Positions 8,081 through 15,882 of a DNA stretch of 64,000 nucleotides are shown piece after piece. The number at the start of each line of letters is the position of its first letter. Position 1 is the stretch's first letter. Source of the stretch: Streptomyces sp. SN-593 (GTDB lineage Bacteria > Actinomycetota > Actinomycetes > Streptomycetales > Streptomycetaceae); assembly GCF_016756395.1 (NCBI RefSeq), contig NZ_AP018365.1, positions 5,397,001 through 5,461,000 on the forward strand. Direction: 5' to 3'. The notes under the pieces were generated by a model, which did not search any database, was not told the origin of the DNA, and saw nothing but the letters and a program-made list of their open reading frames with translations. Position numbers and translations under genes: made by a program.

Positions 8081-9040
8081 TCAGACGCCCATGGGATGCC
8101 AGACCGTCTTGGTCTCCAGCCAGGCGGTCAGACGGGAGGTGCCGGGGGTCGCCGTCCAGCTCTCGGCGGGCGCGGGGCGGCGGACCCGCTTGAGGTTGTC
8201 GGCCGCGGCGGCCTCCAGCTCGGCGGCCAGTTCGGGCGACGCGCCGGTGAGGTCGATCGCGTTGACGTCCTGGTGCGCCGCCAGCGGCGCCGCGATCTCG
8301 GCGGTGCGGCCGGAGAGGATGTTGACGACCCCCGCCGGGACGTCCGAGCTCGCCAGCACCTCGCCGAAGGAGAGCGCGGGCAGCGGCGCGCGCTCGGCGG
8401 CCACCACCACCGCGGTGTTCCCGGTGGCGATCACCGGCGCGAGCACCGAGACCAGCCCCAGCAGCGACGACTCCTGCGGCGCGAGCACGGCCACCACCCC
8501 GGTCGGCTCGGGCGTCGACAGGTTGAAGTACGGCCCGGCGACCGGGTTGGCGCCCCCCGCCACCTGCGCGATCTTGTCCGTCCAGCCGGCGTACCAGACC
8601 CAGCGGTCCACCGCCGCGTCCACCGCCGCGGCCGCCTTCGCCCGGGACAGCCCCTCCGCCTCGCCGACCTCGCGGACGTACTGGTCCCGCCGCCCCTCCA
8701 GCATCTCGGCGACGCGGTACAGCACCTGTCCGCGGTTGTACGCGGTCGCGCCCGACCAGCCCGCGAACGCCTTGCGCGCGGCCACCACCGCGTCCCGCGC
8801 GTCCTTGCGGGAGGCGAGCGGCGCGTTCGCCAGCCACGCCCCGCCGGCGTCCCCCGCGCCACCGCGGCCGCCCTTCCCGGCCTTCCCGGTCCTGCCGCCG
8901 CGGCCGCTCCTGGACTCCGACTCCGTCACCTCGTACACCCGGCCGCTCTCGGAGCGGGGGAACTTGCCCCCGACGTACAGCTTGTAGGTCTTGAGGACGC
9001 TCAGCCGCGCCGCGCCCTCAGAACGCTCGGACACCGTCAT
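8081..9040 (-). CDS. truncated aldehyde-dehydrogenase-like protein without active site
   Basis: 319 residues, about two thirds of a normal aldehyde dehydrogenase. The N-terminal and cofactor-binding parts are recognisable (KAFAGWSGATAYNRGQVLYR, GVVAVLAPQESSLLG, GNTAVVVAAERAP, GVVNILSGRTAEI), but the catalytic Cys/Glu region (LELGGK, NQGxxC) is missing and the chain ends soon after. A Gly/Arg/Lys-rich insert lies near residues 44-70. Its ATG overlaps the stop of the full-length enzyme (ATGA), so the two are co-translated and may form a complex. It is not obviously broken: codon use is normal and the frame is clean. Such short partners next to deoC are, from memory, a recurring feature of Streptomyces. 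Confidence 0.8.
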   Translation of the reverse strand: MTVSERSEGAARLSVLKTYKLYVGGKFPRSESGRVYEVTESESRSGRGGRTGKAGKGGRGGAGDAGGAWLANAPLASRKDARDAVVAARKAFAGWSGATAYNRGQVLYRVAEMLEGRRDQYVREVGEAEGLSRAKAAAAVDAAVDRWVWYAGWTDKIAQVAGGANPVAGPYFNLSTPEPTGVVAVLAPQESSLLGLVSVLAPVIATGNTAVVVAAERAPLPALSFGEVLASSDVPAGVVNILSGRTAEIAAPLAAHQDVNAIDLTGASPELAAELEAAAADNLKRVRRPAPAESWTATPGTSRLTAWLETKTVWHPMGV

Positions 9041-10527
9041 CGGTCGAGCTCCCCTTCTCCCTCGCCACGGCCGCCGGCCGCTTCGCCCGGCTCGGCGAGG
9101 TACGCCGCCAGGCCGTGCCGGCCGCCCTCCCGGCCGTAGCCGGACTCCTTGTACCCGCCGAACGGCGAGGTCGGGTCGAACTTGTTGAACGTGTTCGCCC
9201 ACACCACCCCGGCCCGCAGCCTGCTCGCCACCGCCAGGATGCGCGAGCCCTTCTCCGTCCAGATCCCCGCGGACAGCCCGTACGGGGTGTTGTTCGCCTT
9301 CTCCACCGCCTCGGCCGGGGTGCGGAAGGTCAGCACCGACAGCACCGGGCCGAAGATCTCCTCCCGGGCGATCCGGTGCGCCTGCGTCACCCCGGTGAAC
9401 AGGGTCGGCGCGAACCAGTAGCCGGAACGCGGCAGTTCGCACGGCGGGGCCCACCGCTCGGCGCCCTCCGCCTCGCCGGCCTCGGCGAGCGCGGTGATCC
9501 GGGCCAGTTGCTCGGCGGAGTTGATCGCGCCGATGTCGGTGTTCTTGTCCAGCGGGTCGCCGACCCGCAGGGTGGCCATCCGCCGCTTCAGCGCGTCCAG
9601 CACCTCCTCCTGCACCGACTCCTGGACCAGCAGCCGCGACCCCGCGCAGCACACATGGCCCTGGTTGAAGAAGATGCCGTTCACGATGCCCTCGACGGCC
9701 TGGTCGACCGGGGCGTCGTCGAAGACGATGTTCGCCGCCTTGCCGCCCAGCTCCAGCGTCACCTTCTTGCGGCTGCCCGCGACCGTGCGGGCGATGGCCT
9801 TGCCGACCTCGGTCGACCCGGTGAACGCGACCTTGTCCACGCCCTCGTGCGCGACCAGCGCGGCGCCCGCGTCGCCGTAGCCGGTGAGGATGTTGACGAC
9901 CCCGCGCGGCAGGCCGGCCTGGCGGCACACGTCCGCGAAGAACAGCGCGCTCAGCGGGGTGGTCTCGGCCGGCTTGAGCACCACGGTGTTGCCCGCGGCC
10001 AGCGCCGGCGCGACCTTCCACGCCAGCATCAGCAGCGGGAAGTTCCACGGGATGACCTGCCCGGCCACGCCCAGCGGCCGCGGGTTTGGGCCGCAGCCGG
10101 CGTACTCCAGCTTGTCCGCCCAGCCCGCGTAGTAGAAGAAGTGCGCCGCGACCAGCGGCAGGTCCACGTCCCGGGTCTCCCGGATCGGCTTGCCGTTGTC
10201 CAGCGACTCCAGCACCGCCAGTTCCCGCGCGCGCTCCTGGAGGACGCGGGCGATCCGGAACAGGTACTTGCCGCGCTCGGCGCCCGGCAGCGCCGACCAC
10301 TTCGTGAACGCCTTGCGTGCCGCCCGCACCGCGCGGTCGACGTCCGCCTCGCCGGCCCGCGCGACCTCGGCGAGCACCTCCTCGCTGGAGGGGGAGACGG
10401 ACTTGAAGACCCGGCCGTCGGCGGCCTCGGCGAACTCGCCGTCGATGAACAGCCCGTACGAGGGCGCGAGTTCCACGACCGCCCGGGACTCCGGCGCGGG
10501 CGCGTACGCGAACTTCTGGTGTGCCAT
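9037..10527 (-). CDS. aldehyde dehydrogenase (NAD-dependent)
   Basis: 496 residues, full length for the family. Motifs: GQVIPWNFPLLMLAWK near 155, FTGSTEVGKAI near 235, catalytic Glu in LELGGKAANIVFDD near 260, catalytic Cys in FNQGHVCCAGSR near 295, EEIFGPVLSV near 395, and SPFGGYKESGYGREGG near 465. It starts 6 bp after the deoC stop. Deoxyribose-5-phosphate aldolase releases acetaldehyde, so oxidation of acetaldehyde is the likely job, though substrate specificity cannot be read directly. The C-terminus carries a short Gly/Glu-rich tail. Confidence 0.9.
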   Translation of the reverse strand: MAHQKFAYAPAPESRAVVELAPSYGLFIDGEFAEAADGRVFKSVSPSSEEVLAEVARAGEADVDRAVRAARKAFTKWSALPGAERGKYLFRIARVLQERARELAVLESLDNGKPIRETRDVDLPLVAAHFFYYAGWADKLEYAGCGPNPRPLGVAGQVIPWNFPLLMLAWKVAPALAAGNTVVLKPAETTPLSALFFADVCRQAGLPRGVVNILTGYGDAGAALVAHEGVDKVAFTGSTEVGKAIARTVAGSRKKVTLELGGKAANIVFDDAPVDQAVEGIVNGIFFNQGHVCCAGSRLLVQESVQEEVLDALKRRMATLRVGDPLDKNTDIGAINSAEQLARITALAEAGEAEGAERWAPPCELPRSGYWFAPTLFTGVTQAHRIAREEIFGPVLSVLTFRTPAEAVEKANNTPYGLSAGIWTEKGSRILAVASRLRAGVVWANTFNKFDPTSPFGGYKESGYGREGGRHGLAAYLAEPGEAAGGRGEGEGELDR

Positions 10528-10533
10528 GAGGGA

Positions 10534-11523
10534 TCAGTCCACCGTGACGTAGTCGGGACCGGAGTACCGGCCGGTGCTGAGCTTCTGCCGCTGCATCAGC
10601 AGGTCGTTGAGGAGGCTGGAGGCGCCGAACCGGAACCACTGCGGCGACAGCCAGTCGTCGCCCAGCGTCTCGTTCACCATCACCAGGTACTTCACCGCGT
10701 CCTTCGCGGTACGGATGCCGCCGGCCGGCTTCACCCCGACCTGGACGCCGGTCGCCCGGCGGAAGTCGCGCACCGCCTCCAGCATCACCAGGGTGTTCGC
10801 CGGGGTCGCGTTCACCCCGACCTTGCCGGTCGAGGTCTTGATGAAGTCCGCGCCCGCGAGCATCGCCAGCCATGAGCAGCGGCGGATGTTGTCGTACGTG
10901 GACAGCTCGCCGTTCTCGAAGATCACCTTCAGGTGGGCGCGGCTGCCGTCGGGGCGCCCGCACGCCGCCTTCACCGCCTGGATCTCCTCGAAGACGTCCA
11001 GGTAGCGGCCGGACAGGAACGCGCCGCGGTCGATCACCATGTCGATCTCGTCCGCGCCCGCGGCGACCGCCTCCGCGGTGTCGGCGAGCTTCACGGCACG
11101 CGCGGCGCGGCCGGAGGGGAAGGCGGTGGCCACCGCGGCGACGTGCACCTCGGGGCCGCCGGCGGCGGCCAGCGCCTCCTTCGCGGTGGCGACCATGTCG
11201 CCGTACACGCAGATGGCGGCGACCCGGGGGGCGGTGCGGTCGGTGGGGTCGGGGCGGACCCCCTTCGCGCACAGGGCGCGGACCTTTCCGGCGGTGTCCG
11301 CGCCTTCCAGGGTGGTCAGGTCGATCATGGCGATCGCCAGGTCGATCGCGTACGCCTTCGCGGTCGTCTTGACCGACCGGGTACCCAGGGCTGCCGCCCG
11401 CGCCTCCAGGCCGACGGCGTCCACGCCGGGCAGGCCGTGCAGGTAGCTGCGCAGGGCCTGGGCGGAGGAGGTGACGTCGGGTACGGGTACGGCCGGAGGG
11501 GGTGGGAGAACTTCGGAGGACAT
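10534..11523 (-). CDS. deoC: deoxyribose-phosphate aldolase
   Basis: 329 residues; cleaves 2-deoxyribose 5-phosphate to glyceraldehyde 3-phosphate and acetaldehyde. The Schiff-base lysine is in FIKTSTGKVGVNAT and the second catalytic lysine in GVKPAGGIRTA; LKVIFENGELS and FRFGASSLLNDLL are further family motifs. The N-terminal extension of about 60 residues relative to E. coli DeoC is Pro/Ala-rich at its start. I chose ATG 11523, after GTG-rich leader DNA; the longer open frame to 11847 runs into repeat DNA. The shared nucleoside palindrome ends 20 bp upstream. First gene of deoC-aldehyde dehydrogenase-short partner. Confidence 0.95.
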   Translation of the reverse strand: MSSEVLPPPPAVPVPDVTSSAQALRSYLHGLPGVDAVGLEARAAALGTRSVKTTAKAYAIDLAIAMIDLTTLEGADTAGKVRALCAKGVRPDPTDRTAPRVAAICVYGDMVATAKEALAAAGGPEVHVAAVATAFPSGRAARAVKLADTAEAVAAGADEIDMVIDRGAFLSGRYLDVFEEIQAVKAACGRPDGSRAHLKVIFENGELSTYDNIRRCSWLAMLAGADFIKTSTGKVGVNATPANTLVMLEAVRDFRRATGVQVGVKPAGGIRTAKDAVKYLVMVNETLGDDWLSPQWFRFGASSLLNDLLMQRQKLSTGRYSGPDYVTVD

Positions 11524-11542
11524 GGTCACCACATCACCATAT

Positions 11543-11554
11543 CTACGCGCGTCA
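11543..11554. promoter_or_regulatory. palindromic operator upstream of deoC (copy 2 of 3)
   Basis: CTACGCGCGTCA matches 10 of 12 bases of the perfect palindrome found at add and deoD. With its left flank it shares ATATCTACGCGCGT exactly with the add copy. It sits 20 bp upstream of the deoC start codon. It is the least symmetric of the three copies. Confidence 0.65.
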
Positions 11555-11676
11555 ACCCCCGCCAGTCCCTGCGGGCGGCCTGGGCGGACCTCCGGGGGGC
11601 GGAACCTTCGTGGGTGGGCGTGGTGTCCCTCCGGGGGGAGGGGCGGGGGCTGTTCAGGGATCTTCGGGTGGTGGTG

Positions 11677-11774
11677 GGCTGGTCGCGCAGTTCCCCGCGC
11701 CCCTTCGGAGCGCCAGCTCCTTCCGCGGAGAGGGCCGAGCACGTCCAGGGGCGCGGGGAACTGCGCGACCAGCC
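11677..11774. repeat. 28-bp inverted repeat of Streptomyces intergenic type
   Basis: Two perfect 28-bp arms (11677-11704 and 11747-11774) flank a 42-base loop that itself contains GGAGC-GCCA-GCTCC. The arm core GGGCGCGGGGAACTGCGCGA is a sequence I recall as frequent in Streptomyces intergenic regions, where it acts as a repeated hairpin element. It lies in the 391-bp gap between the divergent deoC and PH-domain genes. Confidence 0.75.
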
Positions 11775-11782
11775 ACCGCGGA

Positions 11783-11883
11783 CCGCAAGGTCCCGTGGAA
11801 TCGCGGACGGGGCGACCCGGGGGGACAGGGCCACCCTCCCTCCGCAAGGTCCCGTGGAATCGCGGACGGGGCGACCCGGGGGG
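11783..11883 (+). repeat. two 42-bp perfect direct repeats
   Basis: The unit beginning CCGCAAGGTCCCGTGGAATC occurs at 11783-11824 and 11842-11883, identical over 42 bp with a period of 59 bp. The second copy ends 31 bp before the ATG of the PH-domain gene, so the repeat lies in its leader or promoter region. The rest of 11524-11914 holds the inverted repeat and, next to deoC, the operator; no gene was seen. Confidence 0.8.
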
Positions 11884-11914
11884 TCCGGCACGCCGTGAGG
11901 CAGAATCGGGGGTT

Positions 11915-12598
11915 ATGACGAGCTCCAGGAACGACCGCCCGGGAACGGCCCCCGCCGGGAACGGGCAGCCGAAGTACGCCGACCGCGCCTACCGCTCCAT
12001 CGCGGGGGTCGTCGGCGGTGTGCTGCTCCTCGTCCTCGCCGGCTGGCTCGGCGGCGACGCGGTCGCACGCGGCACCGGCCACACCCCCTGGCTGGCGCTG
12101 GCCGCCATGCTCTGCGCGGTCCCGCTGATCATCGCCTTCACCCTGCGCCCGGTGGTCTACGCGAACGACGACCGCATCCGGGTGCGCAACCCGTTCCGCA
12201 CGATCACGGTGCCGTGGTCCGGCGTCGAGAGCATCCGCGCCGCGTACTCGACGGAGATGCTGGCGGGGGGCCGCAAGTTCCAGCTCTGGGCCATCCCGGT
12301 GTCGGTGCGCGCCCGCAAGAGCGCGGCGCGGCAGACCGAGCGGGCCCAGTCCGGCGGCGGCCGCCGCGACCCGTTCGCCGCCGTGCCGCGCCGCCGGCCC
12401 GGGCAGGCCGATGCCGACGGCACCGTCCGGGCGCCGTCCGACCGCGCGGTGAACGAACTGCGCGAGCTGGCCGACCGCCACCGGCTGGAGGCGGAGGCCG
12501 CCGACCGCCCGAACCCGGTGATCCGCTGGTGCTACGAGGTCATCGCGCCCTCGGCCGCCGGCGCCGTCGTCCTCATCGTCCTGGCCGCGACCGGCTGA
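11915..12598 (+). CDS. PH-domain membrane protein
   Basis: 227 residues. Two transmembrane helices near residues 30-50 and 56-78 are followed by a small beta-rich domain (FTLRPVVYANDDRIRVRNPF, ITVPWSGVESIRAAY), as in bacterial PH_6-type membrane proteins. A polar Arg-rich stretch covers about 130-190, and a last hydrophobic helix at 208-227 ends the protein. Ribosome site GGGGG at 11908-11912 and ATG 11915. No enzymatic motif. The gene is divergent from deoC; by position it matches a conserved Streptomyces membrane protein of unknown role. Confidence 0.75.
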   Translation: MTSSRNDRPGTAPAGNGQPKYADRAYRSIAGVVGGVLLLVLAGWLGGDAVARGTGHTPWLALAAMLCAVPLIIAFTLRPVVYANDDRIRVRNPFRTITVPWSGVESIRAAYSTEMLAGGRKFQLWAIPVSVRARKSAARQTERAQSGGGRRDPFAAVPRRRPGQADADGTVRAPSDRAVNELRELADRHRLEAEAADRPNPVIRWCYEVIAPSAAGAVVLIVLAATG

Positions 12599-12782
12599 CC
12601 CCCGGCCCTCCGGTTGTCGTCCGGACCCGCCCGGTGCGGCCCCGGCGGCGGAGCCGCGGGTCGGGCCTGCCCGGCGGACGCCGCGACCGGCTTCTGACGC
12701 CGCCCGGCCACCGGCCGGGGTTCCCCCCGCGGCCGGGAGCGCCCGGGGACGGCCGTCCACGGGGTGGAACGGCGGCCCGGGG

Positions 12783-13106
12783 CTGTCCGCCGGATCGTGC
12801 CGGGCTCGTGGCGCCCGGCATCGTACCTGTCGGCGTCGGTGAGCCCTTCACGGACGGCTCGGGACGAGGTCGGTTGGCCGTCCCGTGACGCATCGCGGCG
12901 GGCGTCGAGAACCCGACCGGCCGGGGTCCGCGGGGCAGCCTCTAGCCAGGGCCTGTCCGGCGGATCGTGCCGGGCTTGCGGCGCCCGGCACCGTACCTGT
13001 CGGCGTCGGTGAACCCTTCACGGACGAGTCGGGACGAGGTCGGTTGCCCGTCCCGTGACGCATCGCGGCGGGCGTCGAGAACCCGACCGGCCGGGGTCCG
13101 CGGGGC
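12783..13106 (+). repeat. two imperfect 154-bp direct repeats
   Basis: Segments 12783-12936 and 12953-13106 are about 93% identical with a 170-bp period. Each starts CTGTCCGSCGGATCGTGCCG and contains a short hairpin (TGCCGGGC to GCCCGGCA). The second copy ends six bases before the stop codon of the phosphomutase gene. They look like remnants of a mobile or MITE-like sequence, since the first bases resemble ends of Streptomyces IS5-type elements as I remember them, but no transposase or terminal inverted repeat is present. The remaining gap 12599-12782 shows nothing recognisable. Confidence 0.8.
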
Positions 13107-13111
13107 GGCTC

Positions 13112-14794
13112 TCAGATGCCGGCCGCGGCCGCGAGGTCGCGTTTGAGGGCGGTGAGCAGCGCGGCCGCGGCAGTGCGGGCGGCGGGCAGGGCCTCGGGCC
13201 CGGCCGCGGGCACCACCACCTCCAGGTAGCACTTGAGCTTGGGCTCGGTCCCGCTGGGCCGGACCACGACCCGGGCGCCGTTCACCCCGGGGCCGGCCAG
13301 GTGGTAGCGCAGGCCGTCGGTGGGCGGCAGTCCCTGCGCCCCCGCGGCGAGGTCGTCCACGCGGGCGACGGTGAGGCCGGCGAGGCCGGTCGGGGGGTGC
13401 GCCCGCAGGCGTTCCATGGCCGCGCCGATCAGCGACAGGTCCGCGACCCGCGCGGAGAGCTGGTCGGTGGCGTGCAGCCCGTGCGCGAGGGCGAGCTCGT
13501 CCAGCAGGTCGCCGAGCGTGCGCGACTCCCGCGCCAGGTCCGCCGCCAGCTCGGCGACCAGCAGCGCGGCGGTGATCCCGTCCTTGTCGCGTACCCCCGC
13601 CGGGTCGACGCAGTAGCCGAGCGCCTCCTCGTAGCCGTAGCGCAGGCCCGGCACGCGGGAGATCCACTTGAAGCCGGTGAGCGTGTCGGCGTAGCCGAGG
13701 CCGGCGGCCGCGGCGATCTTCGACAGCAGGGAGGAGGAGACGATGCTCGCCGCGAAGGTGTCCCGGCCGGGGACGGCCGCGCCGCGCCGCACCAGGTGGA
13801 CGGCGAGCAGCGCGCCCAACTCGTCGCCGCGCAGCATCCGCCAGCCGCCGGGCGCGGCCGCGTCGGGTACGGCCGCCGCGCAGCGGTCCGCGTCGGGGTC
13901 GTTGGCGATCACCAGGTCGGGGCGGTGCGCGCGGGCGGCCTCGAAGGCCAGGTCCATCGCGCCGGGCTCCTCCGGGTTCGGGAACGCCACGGTGGGGAAG
14001 TCCGGGTCGGGTGCGGCCTGGAGCGGCACCACGGCGGGCGCGGGGAAGCCGGCCCGCCCGAACGCGGCGAGGAGCGTCTCCAGGCCCACCCCGTGCAGCG
14101 GCGTGTAGACGGTGGACACGTCGCGCGGGCCGCCGGGCGCGACGACGTCCGCCGCGCGGTCGAGGTAGGCGGTGACGACGTCCTCACCCAGCACGGTCCA
14201 GCCGTCCTCGGGGGTCGGCACCGTCTTCAGCGGGCCGACCGCCGCGATGTGATCGGCGATCCGCGCGTCGGCGGGTGGCACGATCTGCGAGCCGTCGCCG
14301 AGGTAGACCTTGTAGCCGTTGTCCTGGGGCGGGTTGTGGCTCGCGGTGACCATCACCCCGGCGGCCGCGCCGAGGTGGCGGATCGCGAACGCCAGCACCG
14401 GGGTGGGCAGCGGGCGCGGCAGCACCGCCGCGGGCAGGCCCGCGCCGGTCAGCACGGCGGCGGTGTCGCGGGCGAAGCGCTCCGACCGGTGCCGGGCGTC
14501 GTAGCCGATCACGACCAGGCCGCCGCGCGGGTGCTCCGGGAACGCGTCCTTCAGGTACGCGGCCAGGCCGGCCGCGGCGCGCATCACCACGGCGCGGTTC
14601 ATCCGCATCGGTCCGCCGCCCATCGCGCCGCGCAGGCCGGCGGTGCCGAACTCCAGGGTGCCCCGGAACCGGTCGGCGAGGTCCGCCCGGGCGTCCTCGT
14701 CGCCTTCCTCCGCGGCCCGTACGAGGGCTTCGAGTTCGGCCCGCGTCTCGGGGTCGGGGTCCTCGGCGATCCACTGCGTGGGCTCGAACCGCAC
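13112..14794 (-). CDS. phosphohexomutase family enzyme, probably phosphopentomutase
   Basis: 560 residues, alpha-D-phosphohexomutase family. Phosphoserine loop TASHNPPQDNGYKVY near 150, metal site NDPDADR near 295, sugar-binding GYEEALGY near 385, and phosphate loop RPSGTEPKLKCYLE near 515. GTG 14794 has AAGGAG at a good distance. It follows deoD in an operon. In M. tuberculosis pmmB is also next to deoD. Within this nucleoside cluster the likely reaction is (deoxy)ribose 1-phosphate to 5-phosphate, supplying deoC, although the family also contains phosphomannomutases and phosphoglucomutases. Confidence 0.9.
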   Translation of the reverse strand: MRFEPTQWIAEDPDPETRAELEALVRAAEEGDEDARADLADRFRGTLEFGTAGLRGAMGGGPMRMNRAVVMRAAAGLAAYLKDAFPEHPRGGLVVIGYDARHRSERFARDTAAVLTGAGLPAAVLPRPLPTPVLAFAIRHLGAAAGVMVTASHNPPQDNGYKVYLGDGSQIVPPADARIADHIAAVGPLKTVPTPEDGWTVLGEDVVTAYLDRAADVVAPGGPRDVSTVYTPLHGVGLETLLAAFGRAGFPAPAVVPLQAAPDPDFPTVAFPNPEEPGAMDLAFEAARAHRPDLVIANDPDADRCAAAVPDAAAPGGWRMLRGDELGALLAVHLVRRGAAVPGRDTFAASIVSSSLLSKIAAAAGLGYADTLTGFKWISRVPGLRYGYEEALGYCVDPAGVRDKDGITAALLVAELAADLARESRTLGDLLDELALAHGLHATDQLSARVADLSLIGAAMERLRAHPPTGLAGLTVARVDDLAAGAQGLPPTDGLRYHLAGPGVNGARVVVRPSGTEPKLKCYLEVVVPAAGPEALPAARTAAAALLTALKRDLAAAAGI

Positions 14795-14821
14795 GTTCGG
14801 TTCTCCTTCGTCCGTTGGCCT

Positions 14822-14890
14822 GCCCTCGATCGCCGGGCGTGCCCCGTCCCTGTGGTCCGGGGCTCACCGGCCCGCCCGGCGATCGAGGGC
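14822..14890 (-). terminator. stem-loop between deoD and the phosphomutase
   Basis: An 18-bp perfect inverted repeat (14822-14839 with 14873-14890; arm GCCCTCGATCGCCGGGCG) encloses a smaller GCCCC/GGGGC hairpin. It lies in the 119-bp gap inside the deoD operon, so it may attenuate or process the message rather than end it. Confidence 0.65.
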
Positions 14891-14913
14891 GACGGGGCGG
14901 GCGGGGGGAGGGC

Positions 14914-15723
14914 TCAGAGGCGGCCGAGCACCTGCTGGAGGAGGGCGCCCATGCGGGTGGCGGAGACGCGGCCGGCCTCCAGGACCTCCTCGTGGTTGAG
15001 GGGCGCCCCGGTCATCCCGGCCGCGAGGTTCGTGACGAGGGAGATGCCGAGCACCTCGGCGCCCGCCTCGCGCGCGGCGATCGCCTCCAGGGCGGTGGAC
15101 ATCCCGACGAGGTCGCCCCCTATGGCGCGGACCATGCCGATCTCCGCGGGGGTCTCGTAGTGCGGGCCGGGCAACTGGACGTAGACGCCCTCCTCCAAGG
15201 TGGGGTCCACCTCCCGGCACAGGGTGCGCAGCCGCGGCGAGTAGAGGTCGGTGAGGTCGACGAAGCGCGGTCCCAGGAGCGGTGAGGTCGCCGTCAGGTT
15301 GATGTGGTCGCTGATCAGGACGGGCTGGCCGGGCCGGAACCCGGGGCGCAGCCCCCCGCAGCCGTTGGTGAGCACGATCGTCTTGCAGCCGGCCGCGACC
15401 GCGGTGCGCACGCCGTGCACGACGCTGTCGACGCCGCGCCCCTCGTAGAGATGGGTGCGGCCGAGGTAGACGAGGGCGCGCACCTTGCCGATCCGTACCG
15501 ACCGGACCAGTCCCGCGTGCCCGGCGACCGCGGGTTCGGGGAAACCGGGCAGGTCGGTGATGGCCGCCTCGTGGTCGGGGGTGCCGAGTTCGTCGGCGGC
15601 GGGCACCCAGCCCGAGCCCATGACGAGGGCCACGTCGTGCGTGTCGGCGCCGGTCAGCTCGCGGAGGCGGGCGGCGGCGGCGTCGGCCGCGGCGTAGGGA
15701 TCGGGTTCTGCGGAAGCGTTCAC
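14914..15723 (-). CDS. deoD: purine nucleoside phosphorylase
   Basis: 269 residues, trimeric class of PNP. Phosphate-binding VMGSGWVP near 35 and GRTHLYEGRG near 88, LTNGCGGLRPGF near 118, ISDHIN near 137, YETPAEI near 190, GMSTALEAIAAREAG near 208, and LVTNLAAGMTG near 230. It phosphorolyses inosine, guanosine and their deoxy forms to base plus (deoxy)ribose 1-phosphate. GTG 15723 is used. The nucleoside palindrome ends 26 bp upstream. The gene heads the deoD-phosphomutase operon and links Add to DeoC. Confidence 0.93.
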   Translation of the reverse strand: MNASAEPDPYAAADAAAARLRELTGADTHDVALVMGSGWVPAADELGTPDHEAAITDLPGFPEPAVAGHAGLVRSVRIGKVRALVYLGRTHLYEGRGVDSVVHGVRTAVAAGCKTIVLTNGCGGLRPGFRPGQPVLISDHINLTATSPLLGPRFVDLTDLYSPRLRTLCREVDPTLEEGVYVQLPGPHYETPAEIGMVRAIGGDLVGMSTALEAIAAREAGAEVLGISLVTNLAAGMTGAPLNHEEVLEAGRVSATRMGALLQQVLGRL

Positions 15724-15748
15724 GCGGATGAGCGTAACCCGTGTTTCC

Positions 15749-15760
15749 CTACGCGCGTAG
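15749..15760. promoter_or_regulatory. palindromic operator upstream of deoD (copy 3 of 3)
   Basis: CTACGCGCGTAG, a perfect 12-bp palindrome identical to the add copy, 26 bp upstream of the deoD start codon. The gene on the other side (the gamma-glutamylcyclotransferase-like gene) points the same way and ends at 15883, so only deoD can be controlled from here. Confidence 0.7.
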
Positions 15761-15845
15761 ACGCCGCGGAGACATGCTGGTCGGAAATCGGATCTTCCGA
15801 CGGAGGACGAGGCGGGCGGCGCTCGCCCACCCGGGTGGGGGAGCG

Positions 15846-15879
15846 GGGCCGGGCGGCGGCCGCGGGGGCCGCCCGGCCC
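15846..15879 (-). terminator. hairpin downstream of 15883-16320 gene
   Basis: GGGCCGGGCGGC (15846-15857) pairs with GCCGCCCGGCCC (15868-15879), 12 bp with a 10-base loop, just past the stop codon of the minus-strand gene ending at 15883 and before the deoD promoter region. Confidence 0.6.
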
Positions 15880-15882
15880 GCC

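Noticed and set aside
8081..9040. Pseudogene status for the short aldehyde dehydrogenase
   Set aside because: No frameshift or stop interrupts it, codon use is normal, and it is coupled to the upstream gene by an ATGA overlap, so a functional short protein is more likely.
12573..13063. Two similar small frames (MRHGTxNRPRP) on the minus strand in the 154-bp repeats
   Set aside because: They are similar only because the DNA is repeated. They have no ribosome site, and they run into unrelated sequence at different points.
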